Below, one piece after another: positions 49,328 to 57,254 of a DNA stretch of 64,000 bases; within the stretch, counting starts at the first letter, position 1; each line of letters starts with the position of its first letter. The position numbers and the translations under genes were made by a program. This DNA is from Clostridiales bacterium CCNA10 (GTDB lineage Bacteria > Bacillota > Clostridia > Oscillospirales > Oscillospiraceae), in the NCBI GenBank assembly GCA_003573975.1, contig AP018533.1:1488001-1552000 (forward strand), given 5' to 3'. The notes below the pieces were generated by a model. The model was given only the letters and a program-made list of their open reading frames with translations. It was not told the origin of the DNA and searched no databases.

Positions 49328-50416
49328 TCAAGTGCCGTCTGCCGCCCAGACCGCCTGGGCCACGGCCTCATCCGGGTTCAGGGTGCCGCTCCGGGACACC
49401 AGCCGCTCCTCCGCCCCGGTCACGCCGGAGGCGTTCAGCGCCGCCAGGGCCTCTGTCCGGTTCCCATCCATCCAGATCCGGTCCACACTGGCGTTCAGTG
49501 CCTCTGCCGTCAGCCCCGTGCCAGGATCTTCACCGGACAGCTGGCCGGCGGACACCGCCAGGGAGAGGCGGACGTCATAGGACTCCAGGGCGGACGCGGC
49601 CCGGGCCAGGAAGCCGGTCACAACCGGCTCCAGCGCTCCCGCCGGGTACTGGAGATTGCCCAGAGGGCCGTCCGACTGGGCGGGGTAGCCCCAGTGCTCC
49701 AGCACGATCTCATCAAAGCCCAGCTGGGCCAGCTCCACCATCAGGCCGACCAGATAGTCCTGCACCTCTTGGTCGGAGGGGGAGGCCCAGTGCAGCCCGC
49801 CGCCGTCCTTCCAGCGGTAGCCGCTGCTGGTGCGGATGGTGTGGGCCATGTTGGAGCCCAGGGCCTCATCCTGGAAGCAGGACAAACGGACTATGGTATA
49901 GAACTCCTTTTGATTCCAGGCGGACAGCTGCTCATTGAGTTCGGGAGCATCCGCCCCGGGCAGTTTTGCCGCCCCGGCCAGGGGCTGTTCTGACTGCCAG
50001 CCCAGCCGTCCCTGGGCGTTCTTCATCTCCACCACCACGCTGTTGGCCCCCGCCTGCTCCGCCAGGGCGGCGGCGCTCCCGTCCAACAGGGCGGACAGCG
50101 GTACTGCCGCCGCCGCAGTGGCCTCCTCAGGCTTGGGAGGCTCCACCGGCTGAGAGGCGTCCTCCTTCGGCTCCGGTTCCTCCTCGATCACCACATCCAC
50201 CTGGCCTGGGTCGGCCGGCTTGGGACTTTCTTGCTGGAAGAAAGGGAGGGTCAGCTTGAGTCCTTCGTCTGTATAGTTGAAATATTTCTGCCCCCACAGC
50301 AGCGCGGCCACAGCCAGAGCGGCAAGAATGGCCAAGATCAGCGCGATCCACTTCAGCCAGTCCGTGGCGGTCTTTCTTCCATGGTAGGATCGATAGTCAA
50401 ATTTGGTGCGTCGCAT
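49328..50416 (-). CDS. Membrane-anchored putative glycoside hydrolase (DUF4015-like)
   Basis: About 362 residues. A basic N terminus and one membrane segment (WIALILAILAALAVAALLWG, about 21-42) anchor it, followed by a proline/glutamate-rich linker (about 65-100). The outer domain reads NSVVVEMKNAQGRLGWQS, EFYTIVRLSCFQDEA, SDQEVQDYLVGLMVELAQLGFDEIVLEHWGYP, which resembles the TIM-barrel putative glycoside hydrolase family (DUF4015), with a likely acid in VLEHWGYP. Start ATG at 50416, six bases after GGAGG. Confidence 0.7.
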   Translation of the reverse strand: MRRTKFDYRSYHGRKTATDWLKWIALILAILAALAVAALLWGQKYFNYTDEGLKLTLPFFQQESPKPADPGQVDVVIEEEPEPKEDASQPVEPPKPEEATAAAAVPLSALLDGSAAALAEQAGANSVVVEMKNAQGRLGWQSEQPLAGAAKLPGADAPELNEQLSAWNQKEFYTIVRLSCFQDEALGSNMAHTIRTSSGYRWKDGGGLHWASPSDQEVQDYLVGLMVELAQLGFDEIVLEHWGYPAQSDGPLGNLQYPAGALEPVVTGFLARAASALESYDVRLSLAVSAGQLSGEDPGTGLTAEALNASVDRIWMDGNRTEALAALNASGVTGAEERLVSRSGTLNPDEAVAQAVWAADGT

Positions 50417-50501
50417 CCCCATCCTCCTCTCCAAACTTCCAACGCTCCACTCATTCTGTCCGCTGCATTGGTTTTTAACCTGGCAATATGCCCATGCCCG
50501 G

Positions 50502-51260
50502 TCAGCCGATGACCATTCCGCCGTCTACGGGAAGCACCTGTCCCGTGATGAAGCTGGCGGCGGAAGAGGCGAGGAAATAGACAGCTTCTGCCACCTCCTC
50601 GGGCCGGCCGATGCGGCACAGCGGGGTCTCCTCCGCCAGAGCGGCCATATCCCCGGCGCTCAGATGGCGGTTCATATCGGTGTCGATCACACCGGGGGCC
50701 ACACAGTTTACCCGGATGTGGGAGGGCCCCAGTTCCTTAGCCAAGGCCCGGGTCAGGCCGATGATCCCCGCTTTAGAGGCGGAATAGGCCGCCTCGCAGG
50801 AGCCGCCGGTGATCCCCCACATGGAGGAGATGGTGACGATGCTCCCCGCCTGCCGGCGGACAAAGCCTGGGACCGCCGCCCGCAGGACATGGAACACCCC
50901 GTCCAGATTGGTGCCCATCAGCTCCCGCCAGCCCTCTGTGCTCAGATCGGTGAGCAGCATCTGGGGTGCGGCAATGCCAGCGCTGCATACCAGAGCATCC
51001 AGTCCGCCAAAGGTCTGCTCCGCGGCCGCAGTCAGGGCGGCCGCCTCCTCCGGCCGGGAGACGTCCCCCGGGATGGCCTCCGCGCGGACGCCCCGCTCCC
51101 GCAGCTCTGCCGCCAGCGCCTCCGCCGCTGCCCGGGAGCGGCAGTAGTTTACCGCCACATCCCAGCCGCCCTGGGCAAACCGCCGGGCGGCCGCCGCTCC
51201 GATCCCCCGGGATGCCCCGGTGATCAGTACCGCCGGATGCCGGCTTTCTCTCTCCTCCAT
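50502..51260 (-). CDS. SDR-family oxidoreductase (FabG-like paralogue)
   Basis: 252 residues. Cofactor site ITGASRGIGAAAARRFA, the usual NNAG replaced by CSAG, and catalytic Ser/Tyr/Lys in TISSMWGITGGSCEAAYSASKAGIIGLTRALAKEL. Its end, FITGQVLPVDGGMVIG, is FabG-like. It stands alone, outside the FASII operon, so it may act on another ketone. The ATG at 51260 has AGGAGG nine bases upstream. FabG at 28209-28952 is clearly different in sequence. Confidence 0.85.
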   Translation of the reverse strand: MEERESRHPAVLITGASRGIGAAAARRFAQGGWDVAVNYCRSRAAAEALAAELRERGVRAEAIPGDVSRPEEAAALTAAAEQTFGGLDALVCSAGIAAPQMLLTDLSTEGWRELMGTNLDGVFHVLRAAVPGFVRRQAGSIVTISSMWGITGGSCEAAYSASKAGIIGLTRALAKELGPSHIRVNCVAPGVIDTDMNRHLSAGDMAALAEETPLCRIGRPEEVAEAVYFLASSAASFITGQVLPVDGGMVIG

Positions 51261-51601
51261 AAGGCGTTTCCTCCTGTCCGCCGCTGCTTCTCCGGCGTTT
51301 TCTGCCCACATTGTAACCGTTTTCCGCCCCGGACGCAAGCCCCCAGCCCATCTGTTCTGAAGTTTCATTGTTCACTGGTTGGGTTCCTGAACTGAAAATT
51401 TACACTTCTTTAATGGAACGGCCACAGAATTTTCAAAATGTTTACGGGAATTTCTTGCTTTTTTTGCGAACATACATATAATAATATCGGACTGTCAGGA
51501 ATGAGGTCCTTCTTCTTTTGGAAGTTGTACGGACAGAATGAGCGATGTCCGGCCAAAATGCGGCAGCCGCCGCACATCACAGCATCTCGAGGTAATTTCT
51601 T
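51261..51601. promoter_or_regulatory. Divergent intergenic region with the promoter of the lipid-kinase gene
   Basis: On the plus strand TTGCTT (51455-51460), 16 bases, TATAAT (51477-51482); the gene starts 119 bases further on. The rest is AT-richer than its surroundings and holds no frame. No clear promoter for the SDR gene was found. Confidence 0.55.
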
Positions 51602-52510
51602 ATGAAACGGCTGCTTTTTGTGTACAATCCTACCTCCGGCAAGGGGGCTATCACCGGAAACGTGACCACCATCGTGGACGCTTTTACCAAGGCCGGCTGG
51701 CTGGTCACCATCTATCCCACCCAGGGCACCGGGGATGCTACGCGGGTCACCCGGGAACTGGCCCCTCAGTTTGACCGGGTGGTCTGCTGCGGCGGAGACG
51801 GCACGCTGAGCGAAACGGCCGCCGGGCTGCTCGCCCTCCCTCAGCCTCCTCTGCTGGGCTACATCCCCTCCGGTTCCACCAACGACTGCGCCGCCACCCT
51901 CCGCATCCCACAGGGCTATAAGCCGGCCGCGGAGCTGGCCGCCGGCGACACCCCTCCCTTAAAGTGGGACATTGGGACCCTCAACGACCGCCCCTTTGTC
52001 TATGTGGCCGCCTTCGGGGCCTTTACCGAGGTGGCATACGATACCCCCCAGGAGCTGAAAAACACCTTTGGACACCTGGCCTATGTCATGGCTGGGATCG
52101 CGTCCCTGCCCTCCATCACCCCCTACCATTTGAAGCTGGAATACGACGGCCAGACCATTGAGGATGACTTTTTCTATGGTATGGTGTGCAACACCTACTC
52201 CGTGGGTGGGATCAAGAATCTGCCCACCGACCGGGTGGACCTGGACGACGGCCTGTTCGAGGTCATTCTGGTGCGCAAACCCATGAACATCTTCGACATC
52301 GGGGCCGGGCTTCAGGCTCTGCTCCGCCCCGGTGCAGTGGAGGAGAGCGGCGCGCTGCTCTCCTTCCACGCCGCCCGTCTCCGTTTCCTCAGTGAGAAGC
52401 CCATCCCCTGGACCATCGACGGGGAGTACGGCGGCAGCCATGAGATCAATGAGGTCCGGAACCGCCGCCAGGCCCTGTCGATCATCGCCGGGCCGGACGC
52501 ATCCAAATAG
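51602..52510 (+). CDS. Diacylglycerol/lipid kinase family protein
   Basis: 302 residues. KRLLFVYNPTSGKG at the start, VVCCGGDGTLSETAAGLL with the GGDGT nucleotide motif, and YIPSGSTNDCAATL (PxGTxND-like, here PSGSTND) define the DAGK/YegS lipid kinase family. It phosphorylates diacylglycerol or a similar lipid, recycling LTA-synthesis by-product in many Gram-positives; that fits the LTA-synthase-like gene at 2667. Ribosome site CGAGGT is modest. Own promoter and terminator. Confidence 0.88.
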   Translation: MKRLLFVYNPTSGKGAITGNVTTIVDAFTKAGWLVTIYPTQGTGDATRVTRELAPQFDRVVCCGGDGTLSETAAGLLALPQPPLLGYIPSGSTNDCAATLRIPQGYKPAAELAAGDTPPLKWDIGTLNDRPFVYVAAFGAFTEVAYDTPQELKNTFGHLAYVMAGIASLPSITPYHLKLEYDGQTIEDDFFYGMVCNTYSVGGIKNLPTDRVDLDDGLFEVILVRKPMNIFDIGAGLQALLRPGAVEESGALLSFHAARLRFLSEKPIPWTIDGEYGGSHEINEVRNRRQALSIIAGPDASK

Positions 52511-52519
52511 ACAGGCAGG

Positions 52520-52557
52520 AACCGCCGCAGAATGGGAATGTTCTGCGGCGGTTTTTC
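52520..52557 (+). terminator. Terminator of the lipid-kinase gene
   Basis: AACCGCCGCAGAA and TTCTGCGGCGGTT with an 8-base loop, then TTTTCTG. Confidence 0.85.
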
Positions 52558-52709
52558 TGTAATACCTTCAGGGGCTGGGCCTTGCAGAAGGGAGGCGGAC
52601 CCGCATATGGAGCAAAAAAATTTGGCTTCTCTGAGATTTTTAGGTTGTCTGATGGATATTCCTTTATGAAAGGCCTTTCAAAGCGAACCAAACAAGGAGG
52701 TGGTCCGAG

Positions 52710-53228
52710 TTGACCGGAGAGGCATTTGCCCAGGCGGTCCAGACCTATGGAGATACCGTGTACCGGGTCGCATTCCATGCACTGAACAGCCGTGAGGACG
52801 CGGAGGACGTGATGCAGACCGTCATGCTGAAGCTCTTTGAGTACGACAAGGAATTTGAGAGCGAGGCACATTTGAAGCACTGGCTGCTGCGGGTGTCGGT
52901 CAATGAGAGCCGGAAGCTCCTGCGCTCCTTCTGGCGGCGCGTTTCCGTCCCTTTGGATGACTGGCGCGAGCTGGAGGCACCGGAACATGGGGAGCGGGCA
53001 GAGCTGTTGGAGGCTGTGATGGCGCTGGATCCGAAATACCGGCTGGCCATTTATCTCTACTACTATGAAGGACTGACGGTGGCCGAAACAGCTGCCGCCA
53101 TGAGAGCCAATCCATCCACGGTGCAGACCTGGCTGCTCCGGGCCAGGGCCCGGCTGAGGAGCGCGCTGGATGAGAAGGCGGAGGATCAGGAGGGAAGCGT
53201 CTATGTTCGACCCCAAGGAATATTGTGA
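52710..53228 (+). CDS. ECF-type RNA polymerase sigma factor
   Basis: 172 residues. Region 2 (YGDTVYRVAFHALNSREDAEDVMQTVMLKLFEYD) and region 4 (VMALDPKYRLAIYLYYYEGLTVAETAAAMRANPSTVQTWLLRARARLRSAL). It starts at TTG with AAGGAGG upstream. The next gene overlaps it by 26 bases and encodes its likely anti-sigma factor. Signal and target genes unknown. Confidence 0.9.
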   Translation: MTGEAFAQAVQTYGDTVYRVAFHALNSREDAEDVMQTVMLKLFEYDKEFESEAHLKHWLLRVSVNESRKLLRSFWRRVSVPLDDWRELEAPEHGERAELLEAVMALDPKYRLAIYLYYYEGLTVAETAAAMRANPSTVQTWLLRARARLRSALDEKAEDQEGSVYVRPQGIL

Positions 53229-53811
53229 AGTATGCCGGGAGCTGCGGGCTCCTGAAAAAAAAATAGAGGAGATCATCGCTATGACAGAACATCGTACCCC
53301 AAAGAAATGGGTCCGCTCTCTGGGAGCCGGCCTGACAGCTTGTGCCGCCGCAGCAACCATGGTGGTGGGGGTGGCCGCCGCTAATCCAGAGGCCGCACAG
53401 GAATTTTTCGCTCACATCACTTCTGCTGTCAAGGTAGACGAGTTTCGGCGTGACCTGACCACCAAGGACGGTGAACAAGTCACGGTCCTGGACCTGCCCC
53501 AGGCCACAGTGGAAAACCAAAATGGGCGCGCCATCCTGGTGGTGAACGGGGAGGAGACGGACATCACAGACCAGCTGAAGGCTGCGGGCAGCTACACCCG
53601 CGAGTTATCCTTCGGCGGGACCCAGGTGACGGTCACGGTGGAGGGCAGCGCCACAGAGTGGATGCTGACCACAGCCTTTGAGACCTTGGATGGGGGGCTC
53701 CAAACCTTTACCATTGATTCAAAGGGAAGCAGTATGACAGCCCCTTCCGATACAGCGGAAGGGGATACAGAGACCTCCGCACCAAAGTCCGAAGGAGTTT
53801 TACAGCCTTGA
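53203..53811 (+). CDS. Membrane-bound putative anti-sigma factor
   Basis: 202 residues. A cytoplasmic N-terminal part of about 40 residues (MFDPKEYCEVCRELRAPEKKIEEIIAMTE), one membrane segment at about 42-62 (GAGLTACAAAATMVVGVAAAN) and an outer domain with beta-strands (DEFRRDLTTKDGEQVTVLDLPQ, SYTRELSFGGTQVTVTVEGSATEWMLTTAFETLDGG). The short cytosolic part has CEVC but no HxxxCxxC zinc motif. Role inferred from the overlap with the sigma gene. AGGAGGG before the ATG. Confidence 0.78.
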   Translation: MFDPKEYCEVCRELRAPEKKIEEIIAMTEHRTPKKWVRSLGAGLTACAAAATMVVGVAAANPEAAQEFFAHITSAVKVDEFRRDLTTKDGEQVTVLDLPQATVENQNGRAILVVNGEETDITDQLKAAGSYTRELSFGGTQVTVTVEGSATEWMLTTAFETLDGGLQTFTIDSKGSSMTAPSDTAEGDTETSAPKSEGVLQP

Positions 53812-53818
53812 ACCTCAG

Positions 53819-53852
53819 AGTCGTGTGCCTCCCGGCACACGACTTTGCTTTT
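53819..53852 (+). terminator. Terminator of the sigma/anti-sigma operon
   Basis: AGTCGTGTGCC and GGCACACGACT with a 4-base loop, then TTGCTTTTC. Confidence 0.75.
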
Positions 53853-53954
53853 CTGGGGGAGGGAATGAAGCTGGCGGTTGTATTTTTCCTGCCGAGCCTC
53901 TATAATAAAGGCAGCAGATGCCCGGCCGCGGCGCCGGACAGAAGGAGGAGCCTC

Positions 53955-54458
53955 ATGAAGAAGAGAGGGTGGATCTTGGGACTGGCGGCGCTGACGCTGC
54001 TGTCTGGGTGCGGCGCGTTCCCGGCGGAGAGCGGAGTGACGGAGGCTGTTTTGGGTGAAACGGTTTCGACCCGGTGGTTCGACTGCACGGTGGAGGAGGC
54101 GGAGGCACGGAAGTCCTATGAGAGCGATACAGCCTCCGGCGGAAATAAGCTGGTGGTGGTGGAGCTGGAGCTGAAAAACACCTTCCATGAGGCGGTCTCC
54201 ATGTATGACACGGATTTTCAGCTGTACTGGGGGGAATGCGGCCCGGATGAGTGGGCCATGCCCCTGGATCCCTATTGCGAAGACCAGCTGCCCCGGGAGT
54301 ACGACCTGGAGCCTGGAAAGTCCCGGGAAGGGCTGCTGGTGTATGAGGTGCCTCAGGAGGAGACGGAGTTTACTCTGGCCTTTCTGGAGCTGATCGAGAA
54401 CGGGACCGAGGAGGGCGAGGAGGGAGATCTGTTCCTGACCCGCTTCACGGTGGAATGA
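53955..54458 (+). CDS. Lipoprotein with a DUF4352-like domain
   Basis: 167 residues. Signal peptide MKKRGWILGLAALTLLSG with lipobox LSGC. The body, GETVSTRWFDCTVEEAEARKSYESD...GGNKLVVVELELKNTFHEAVSMYDTDFQLYWG...EYDLEPGKSREGLLVYEVPQ, has the immunoglobulin-like strand order of DUF4352. Function unknown, extracellular. GAAGGAGGAG before the ATG at 53955. Confidence 0.75.
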   Translation: MKKRGWILGLAALTLLSGCGAFPAESGVTEAVLGETVSTRWFDCTVEEAEARKSYESDTASGGNKLVVVELELKNTFHEAVSMYDTDFQLYWGECGPDEWAMPLDPYCEDQLPREYDLEPGKSREGLLVYEVPQEETEFTLAFLELIENGTEEGEEGDLFLTRFTVE

Positions 54459-54581
54459 TTTGCGGAGAAGGGTCCCGGGAGCGGCTTGCTTTTTCGTCCA
54501 AATCGCGGTATGATAGTGGCCGAAACAGAAGCCGCACAGGCGGCCCCGGGGCCGGAAGGTGCGGAGAAAGAGGAACCTGTC

Positions 54582-55352
54582 ATGCGTTTATTTGATACCC
54601 ATGCCCACTACGATTCCGGGGCTTTCAACAGCGACCGGCTGGAGACGCTGGCCGCCATGCCGGAGCAGGGGGTGGAGCTGATCCTGAATCCGGGCTGCGA
54701 CCTGGAGAGCTCCCGGACCGCCATCGCCCTGGCGGAAGAGTTTCCCTTTGTCTACGCCGCTGTGGGGGTTCACCCCTCTGACTGCGGGGCGTGGGAGGAC
54801 AGCTGGCTGGAGCAGCTGCGGGCCCTGGCCGCCCACCCAAAGGTACGGGCCATCGGAGAGATCGGGCTGGACTACTACTGGAAGGACAATCCCCCCAGAG
54901 AACTTCAGCAGAAGGTGTTTGCCCGGCAGCTGGAGCTGGCGGCGGAGCTGGACCTGCCGGTCATCGTCCATGACCGGGAGGCCCACCAGGACTGCCTGGA
55001 GGTGGTTCGGGCCCATCCGGAGGTCCGTGGCGTGTACCACTGCTACTCCGGGAGTCTGGAGGACGCCAAGGTGCTGGTGAAGCTGGGCTGGATGCTGTCC
55101 TTCACTGGCGTCATCACCTATAAAAATGCACGAAAGGCTCTGGAAGTCATCGAGTGGTTGCCCATGGACCGGATTATGGTGGAGACTGATTCCCCCTATC
55201 TCACGCCGGAGCCCTTCCGGGGCAAGCGCAACGACTCGGGGAAGGTCCATCTGGTGGCCGAGGCCATTGCCCGGGTGAAGGGAATGGACCCGGAGGAGGC
55301 TGCCCGGATCACACTGGAAAACGGAACGCGGTTTTTCCGCATTGAATTTTAA
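54582..55352 (+). CDS. tatD: TatD family hydrolase/deoxyribonuclease
   Basis: 256 residues, metal-dependent TIM-barrel. FDTHAHYDSGAF, GVHPSDC, IGEIGLDYYW, VIVHDREAHQD, YHCYSGS and MVETDSPYLTPEPFRG hold the metal ligands. TatD proteins have 3'-exonuclease/phosphodiesterase activity. GAGGAA lies before the ATG at 54582; an in-frame upstream start has no support. Linked to the next gene with an 18-base gap. Confidence 0.92.
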   Translation: MRLFDTHAHYDSGAFNSDRLETLAAMPEQGVELILNPGCDLESSRTAIALAEEFPFVYAAVGVHPSDCGAWEDSWLEQLRALAAHPKVRAIGEIGLDYYWKDNPPRELQQKVFARQLELAAELDLPVIVHDREAHQDCLEVVRAHPEVRGVYHCYSGSLEDAKVLVKLGWMLSFTGVITYKNARKALEVIEWLPMDRIMVETDSPYLTPEPFRGKRNDSGKVHLVAEAIARVKGMDPEEAARITLENGTRFFRIEF

Positions 55353-55370
55353 ACAAGGAGGCGGGATGGT

Positions 55371-55991
55371 ATGACCATCACCTATGAATATGAGGACGCG
55401 CTGTATGTGAACCTCACCAACAAGTGCAACTGCAACTGTGAATTCTGTCTGCGCCACGGGAGAAAGGAGGGCTCCATCTATACGGAGGACTCCCTCTGGC
55501 TGGAGCGGGAGCCCACCCGGCAGGAGGCCCTGGACAGCTTTCTCAGCAGGGACGTGTGTTCTTATCGGGAGATCGTGTTCTGCGGCTATGGAGAGCCTAC
55601 CTACCGCATCGAGGACATACTCTGGCTGGTGGACCAGCTGAAGGAGCGCTTCGGCGGGCAGCTGCCCCCGGTGCGCATCAACACCAACGGCCACGCCAAC
55701 CTGATCCACGGCCGGGACGTGATCCCGGAGCTGAAGGGCCGGATCGACACCCTCTCCATCTCCCTCAACGCAAATAACGCCGCGGACTACACGGCGTTGT
55801 GCCACCCGGTCCAGGGTGAGGCGGCCTATCAGGCCATGCTGGACTTTGCCAAGGAGGCCAAGGACTATGTCCCCCATGTGATCTTTACCGTGGTGGACAA
55901 GGGGACCGCTCCCGAGGAGATCGAGGAGAGCCGCCGCATCGCAGAGAGCCTGGGAGTCCATCTCCGGGTCCGCAGCTACATCGATTCCTGA
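55371..55991 (+). CDS. TatD-associated radical SAM protein
   Basis: 206 residues. NLTNKCNCNCEFCLRHG carries the CxxxCxxC cluster motif (C19, C23, C26), and FCGYGEPTYR and NTNGHANL are further radical SAM strands. Lacks a C-terminal extension, so it is a minimal radical SAM protein. The same gene follows tatD in many Firmicutes (a named TatD-linked radical SAM family); its substrate is unknown. AAGGAGG precedes the start. Confidence 0.88.
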   Translation: MTITYEYEDALYVNLTNKCNCNCEFCLRHGRKEGSIYTEDSLWLEREPTRQEALDSFLSRDVCSYREIVFCGYGEPTYRIEDILWLVDQLKERFGGQLPPVRINTNGHANLIHGRDVIPELKGRIDTLSISLNANNAADYTALCHPVQGEAAYQAMLDFAKEAKDYVPHVIFTVVDKGTAPEEIEESRRIAESLGVHLRVRSYIDS

Positions 55992-56004
55992 TCGCATTCG
56001 AGAT

Positions 56005-56065
56005 AAAACGATCCCCCCGGGCGGACAGCAGAAGAAATGCTGTCTCCGCCCGGGGGGATCGTTTT
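56005..56065. terminator. Long bidirectional terminator
   Basis: AAAACGATCCCCCCGGGCGG then ACAGCA pairs with TGCTGT, one bulge, CCGCCCGGGGGGATCGTTTT. It ends the radical SAM gene and the convergent thioesterase gene. Confidence 0.85.
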
Positions 56066-56086
56066 CTGATTTCGCGCCGCGCCCGG

Positions 56087-56500
56087 TCAGTCCTTCCGGT
56101 CAAACATGAAAAAGGTGAAGGTGCCTGTGGCCACCAGGGCCTCCGCCCCATTGCGCAGCTCCACCTGGATGACGGACAGGGTTTGCCCCTCCTTTTTGGG
56201 GACTGCCGTACAGGTGATCCGGTCCCCGTCCGCAGGCCTCAGGAACTCCATGGAGCTGCCTGAGGTCACGCAGCTGCGCCCGCGGGCGCAGGCACAGCAG
56301 CCCGCCACCGTATCCGCCAGAGTGGCCAGCGCCCCGCCGTGGACCTTTCCGTGGGGATTGATGCTGTCCGGCCCCACGGTCAGCACGCCCTCTGCCCGGC
56401 CGGGCTCCACATGGGTCACCTCCACGCCGCTCTCATAGGAGAACTGGTGGGGCTGGTTGGTCAGCCTGCAGATCCAATGCTGCTCTGCCTGTCCGTTCAT
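56087..56500 (-). CDS. PaaI-like hot-dog thioesterase
   Basis: 137 residues. HGKVHGGALATLADTVAGCCA has the HGG motif of the PaaI family and VTSGSSMEFLRPADGDRITCTAVP the second half of the fold. It hydrolyses an acyl-CoA of unknown type. The ATG at 56500 has AGGAGG nine bases upstream. Confidence 0.85.
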   Translation of the reverse strand: MNGQAEQHWICRLTNQPHQFSYESGVEVTHVEPGRAEGVLTVGPDSINPHGKVHGGALATLADTVAGCCACARGRSCVTSGSSMEFLRPADGDRITCTAVPKKEGQTLSVIQVELRNGAEALVATGTFTFFMFDRKD

Positions 56501-56939
56501 TTCCGTCGTGCCTCCTGTGCTCACAAAGTAGAATTCAGTGTAGCACAGCGGTCTGTGTTCTGCAAGGGGGCACAGTGGCCCTTGAGCCTGCTTTTCTGGT
56601 GCAGAGATGCTCCTCCAACTGTTGAAAAAGCGGTATAGAGATTGATGTGTCCGCACATTTTGCGGAAATTTGGGCGGAAGAGGTGGAGGGTCCTGCATTT
56701 TGATTGGACGATAAAAGTTTACAATCTGTACAAATTGTGAAAAAGATGAAAAATAAGCGGGGACTTGAGGGTTTTCTTGAAGAATAAAATGAAAAAGTCT
56801 CTTTTACTGGAGAGGGGACGAAAGGGTGGGCGATGGAGAGGGAAAAATGCCTTGCATTTTAGGGCGATTTAGCCTACAATGGAGGCATACAATCCAAGGA
56901 TTGTCTGCAATGTTTCAAATGTAGGGTGGTGAGGTGTCA
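56501..56939. other. Divergent region before the V-ATPase operon
   Basis: AT-rich, no credible frame. TTTACAAT (56718-56725) and ATTGTGAA (56734-56741) form an inverted repeat with one mismatch that could be an operator. Confidence 0.45.
56852..56880 (+). promoter_or_regulatory. Promoter of the V-type ATPase operon
   Basis: TTGCAT (56852-56857), 17 bases, TACAAT (56875-56880), 59 bases before the first start codon. Confidence 0.6.
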
Positions 56940-57254
56940 ATGGCAGTGGAAGCGATCCAACAGGTGACGGAGCTGGAGCGAACGGTGAAGCAGGAGAAAG
57001 AGGCTGCGGCAGCCGAAAGCAAGCAGCGCATCCTGGAGGCCCAGCGCTCCGCCCGGCGTCAGGTGGAGGAGTCCCGCCAGAACGCGGAGGCGGAGACCCG
57101 GCAGATGATGGCGGAGGCGGAGCAGGAAGCGGCGAAATGGACCGCGTCTGTCCTGGAGCAGGCACGGCTGGACTGTGAGGAAAAGAAGCAGGAGGCTCGG
57201 GGCCGGTTGGAGCAGGCGGTCGCTTTTCTGGTAGAAAAGGTTGTGAAAAGCTGA
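56940..57254 (+). CDS. atpH: V-type ATPase subunit G/H (peripheral stalk)
   Basis: 104 residues, almost entirely a charged alpha-helix (VTELERTVKQEKEAAAAESKQRILEAQRSARRQVEESRQNAEAETRQ...) with the right-handed coiled-coil look of archaeal AtpH. It pairs with subunit E in the peripheral stalk. First in the operon; its TGA overlaps the ATG of the I subunit (TGATG). Confidence 0.82.
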   Translation: MAVEAIQQVTELERTVKQEKEAAAAESKQRILEAQRSARRQVEESRQNAEAETRQMMAEAEQEAAKWTASVLEQARLDCEEKKQEARGRLEQAVAFLVEKVVKS

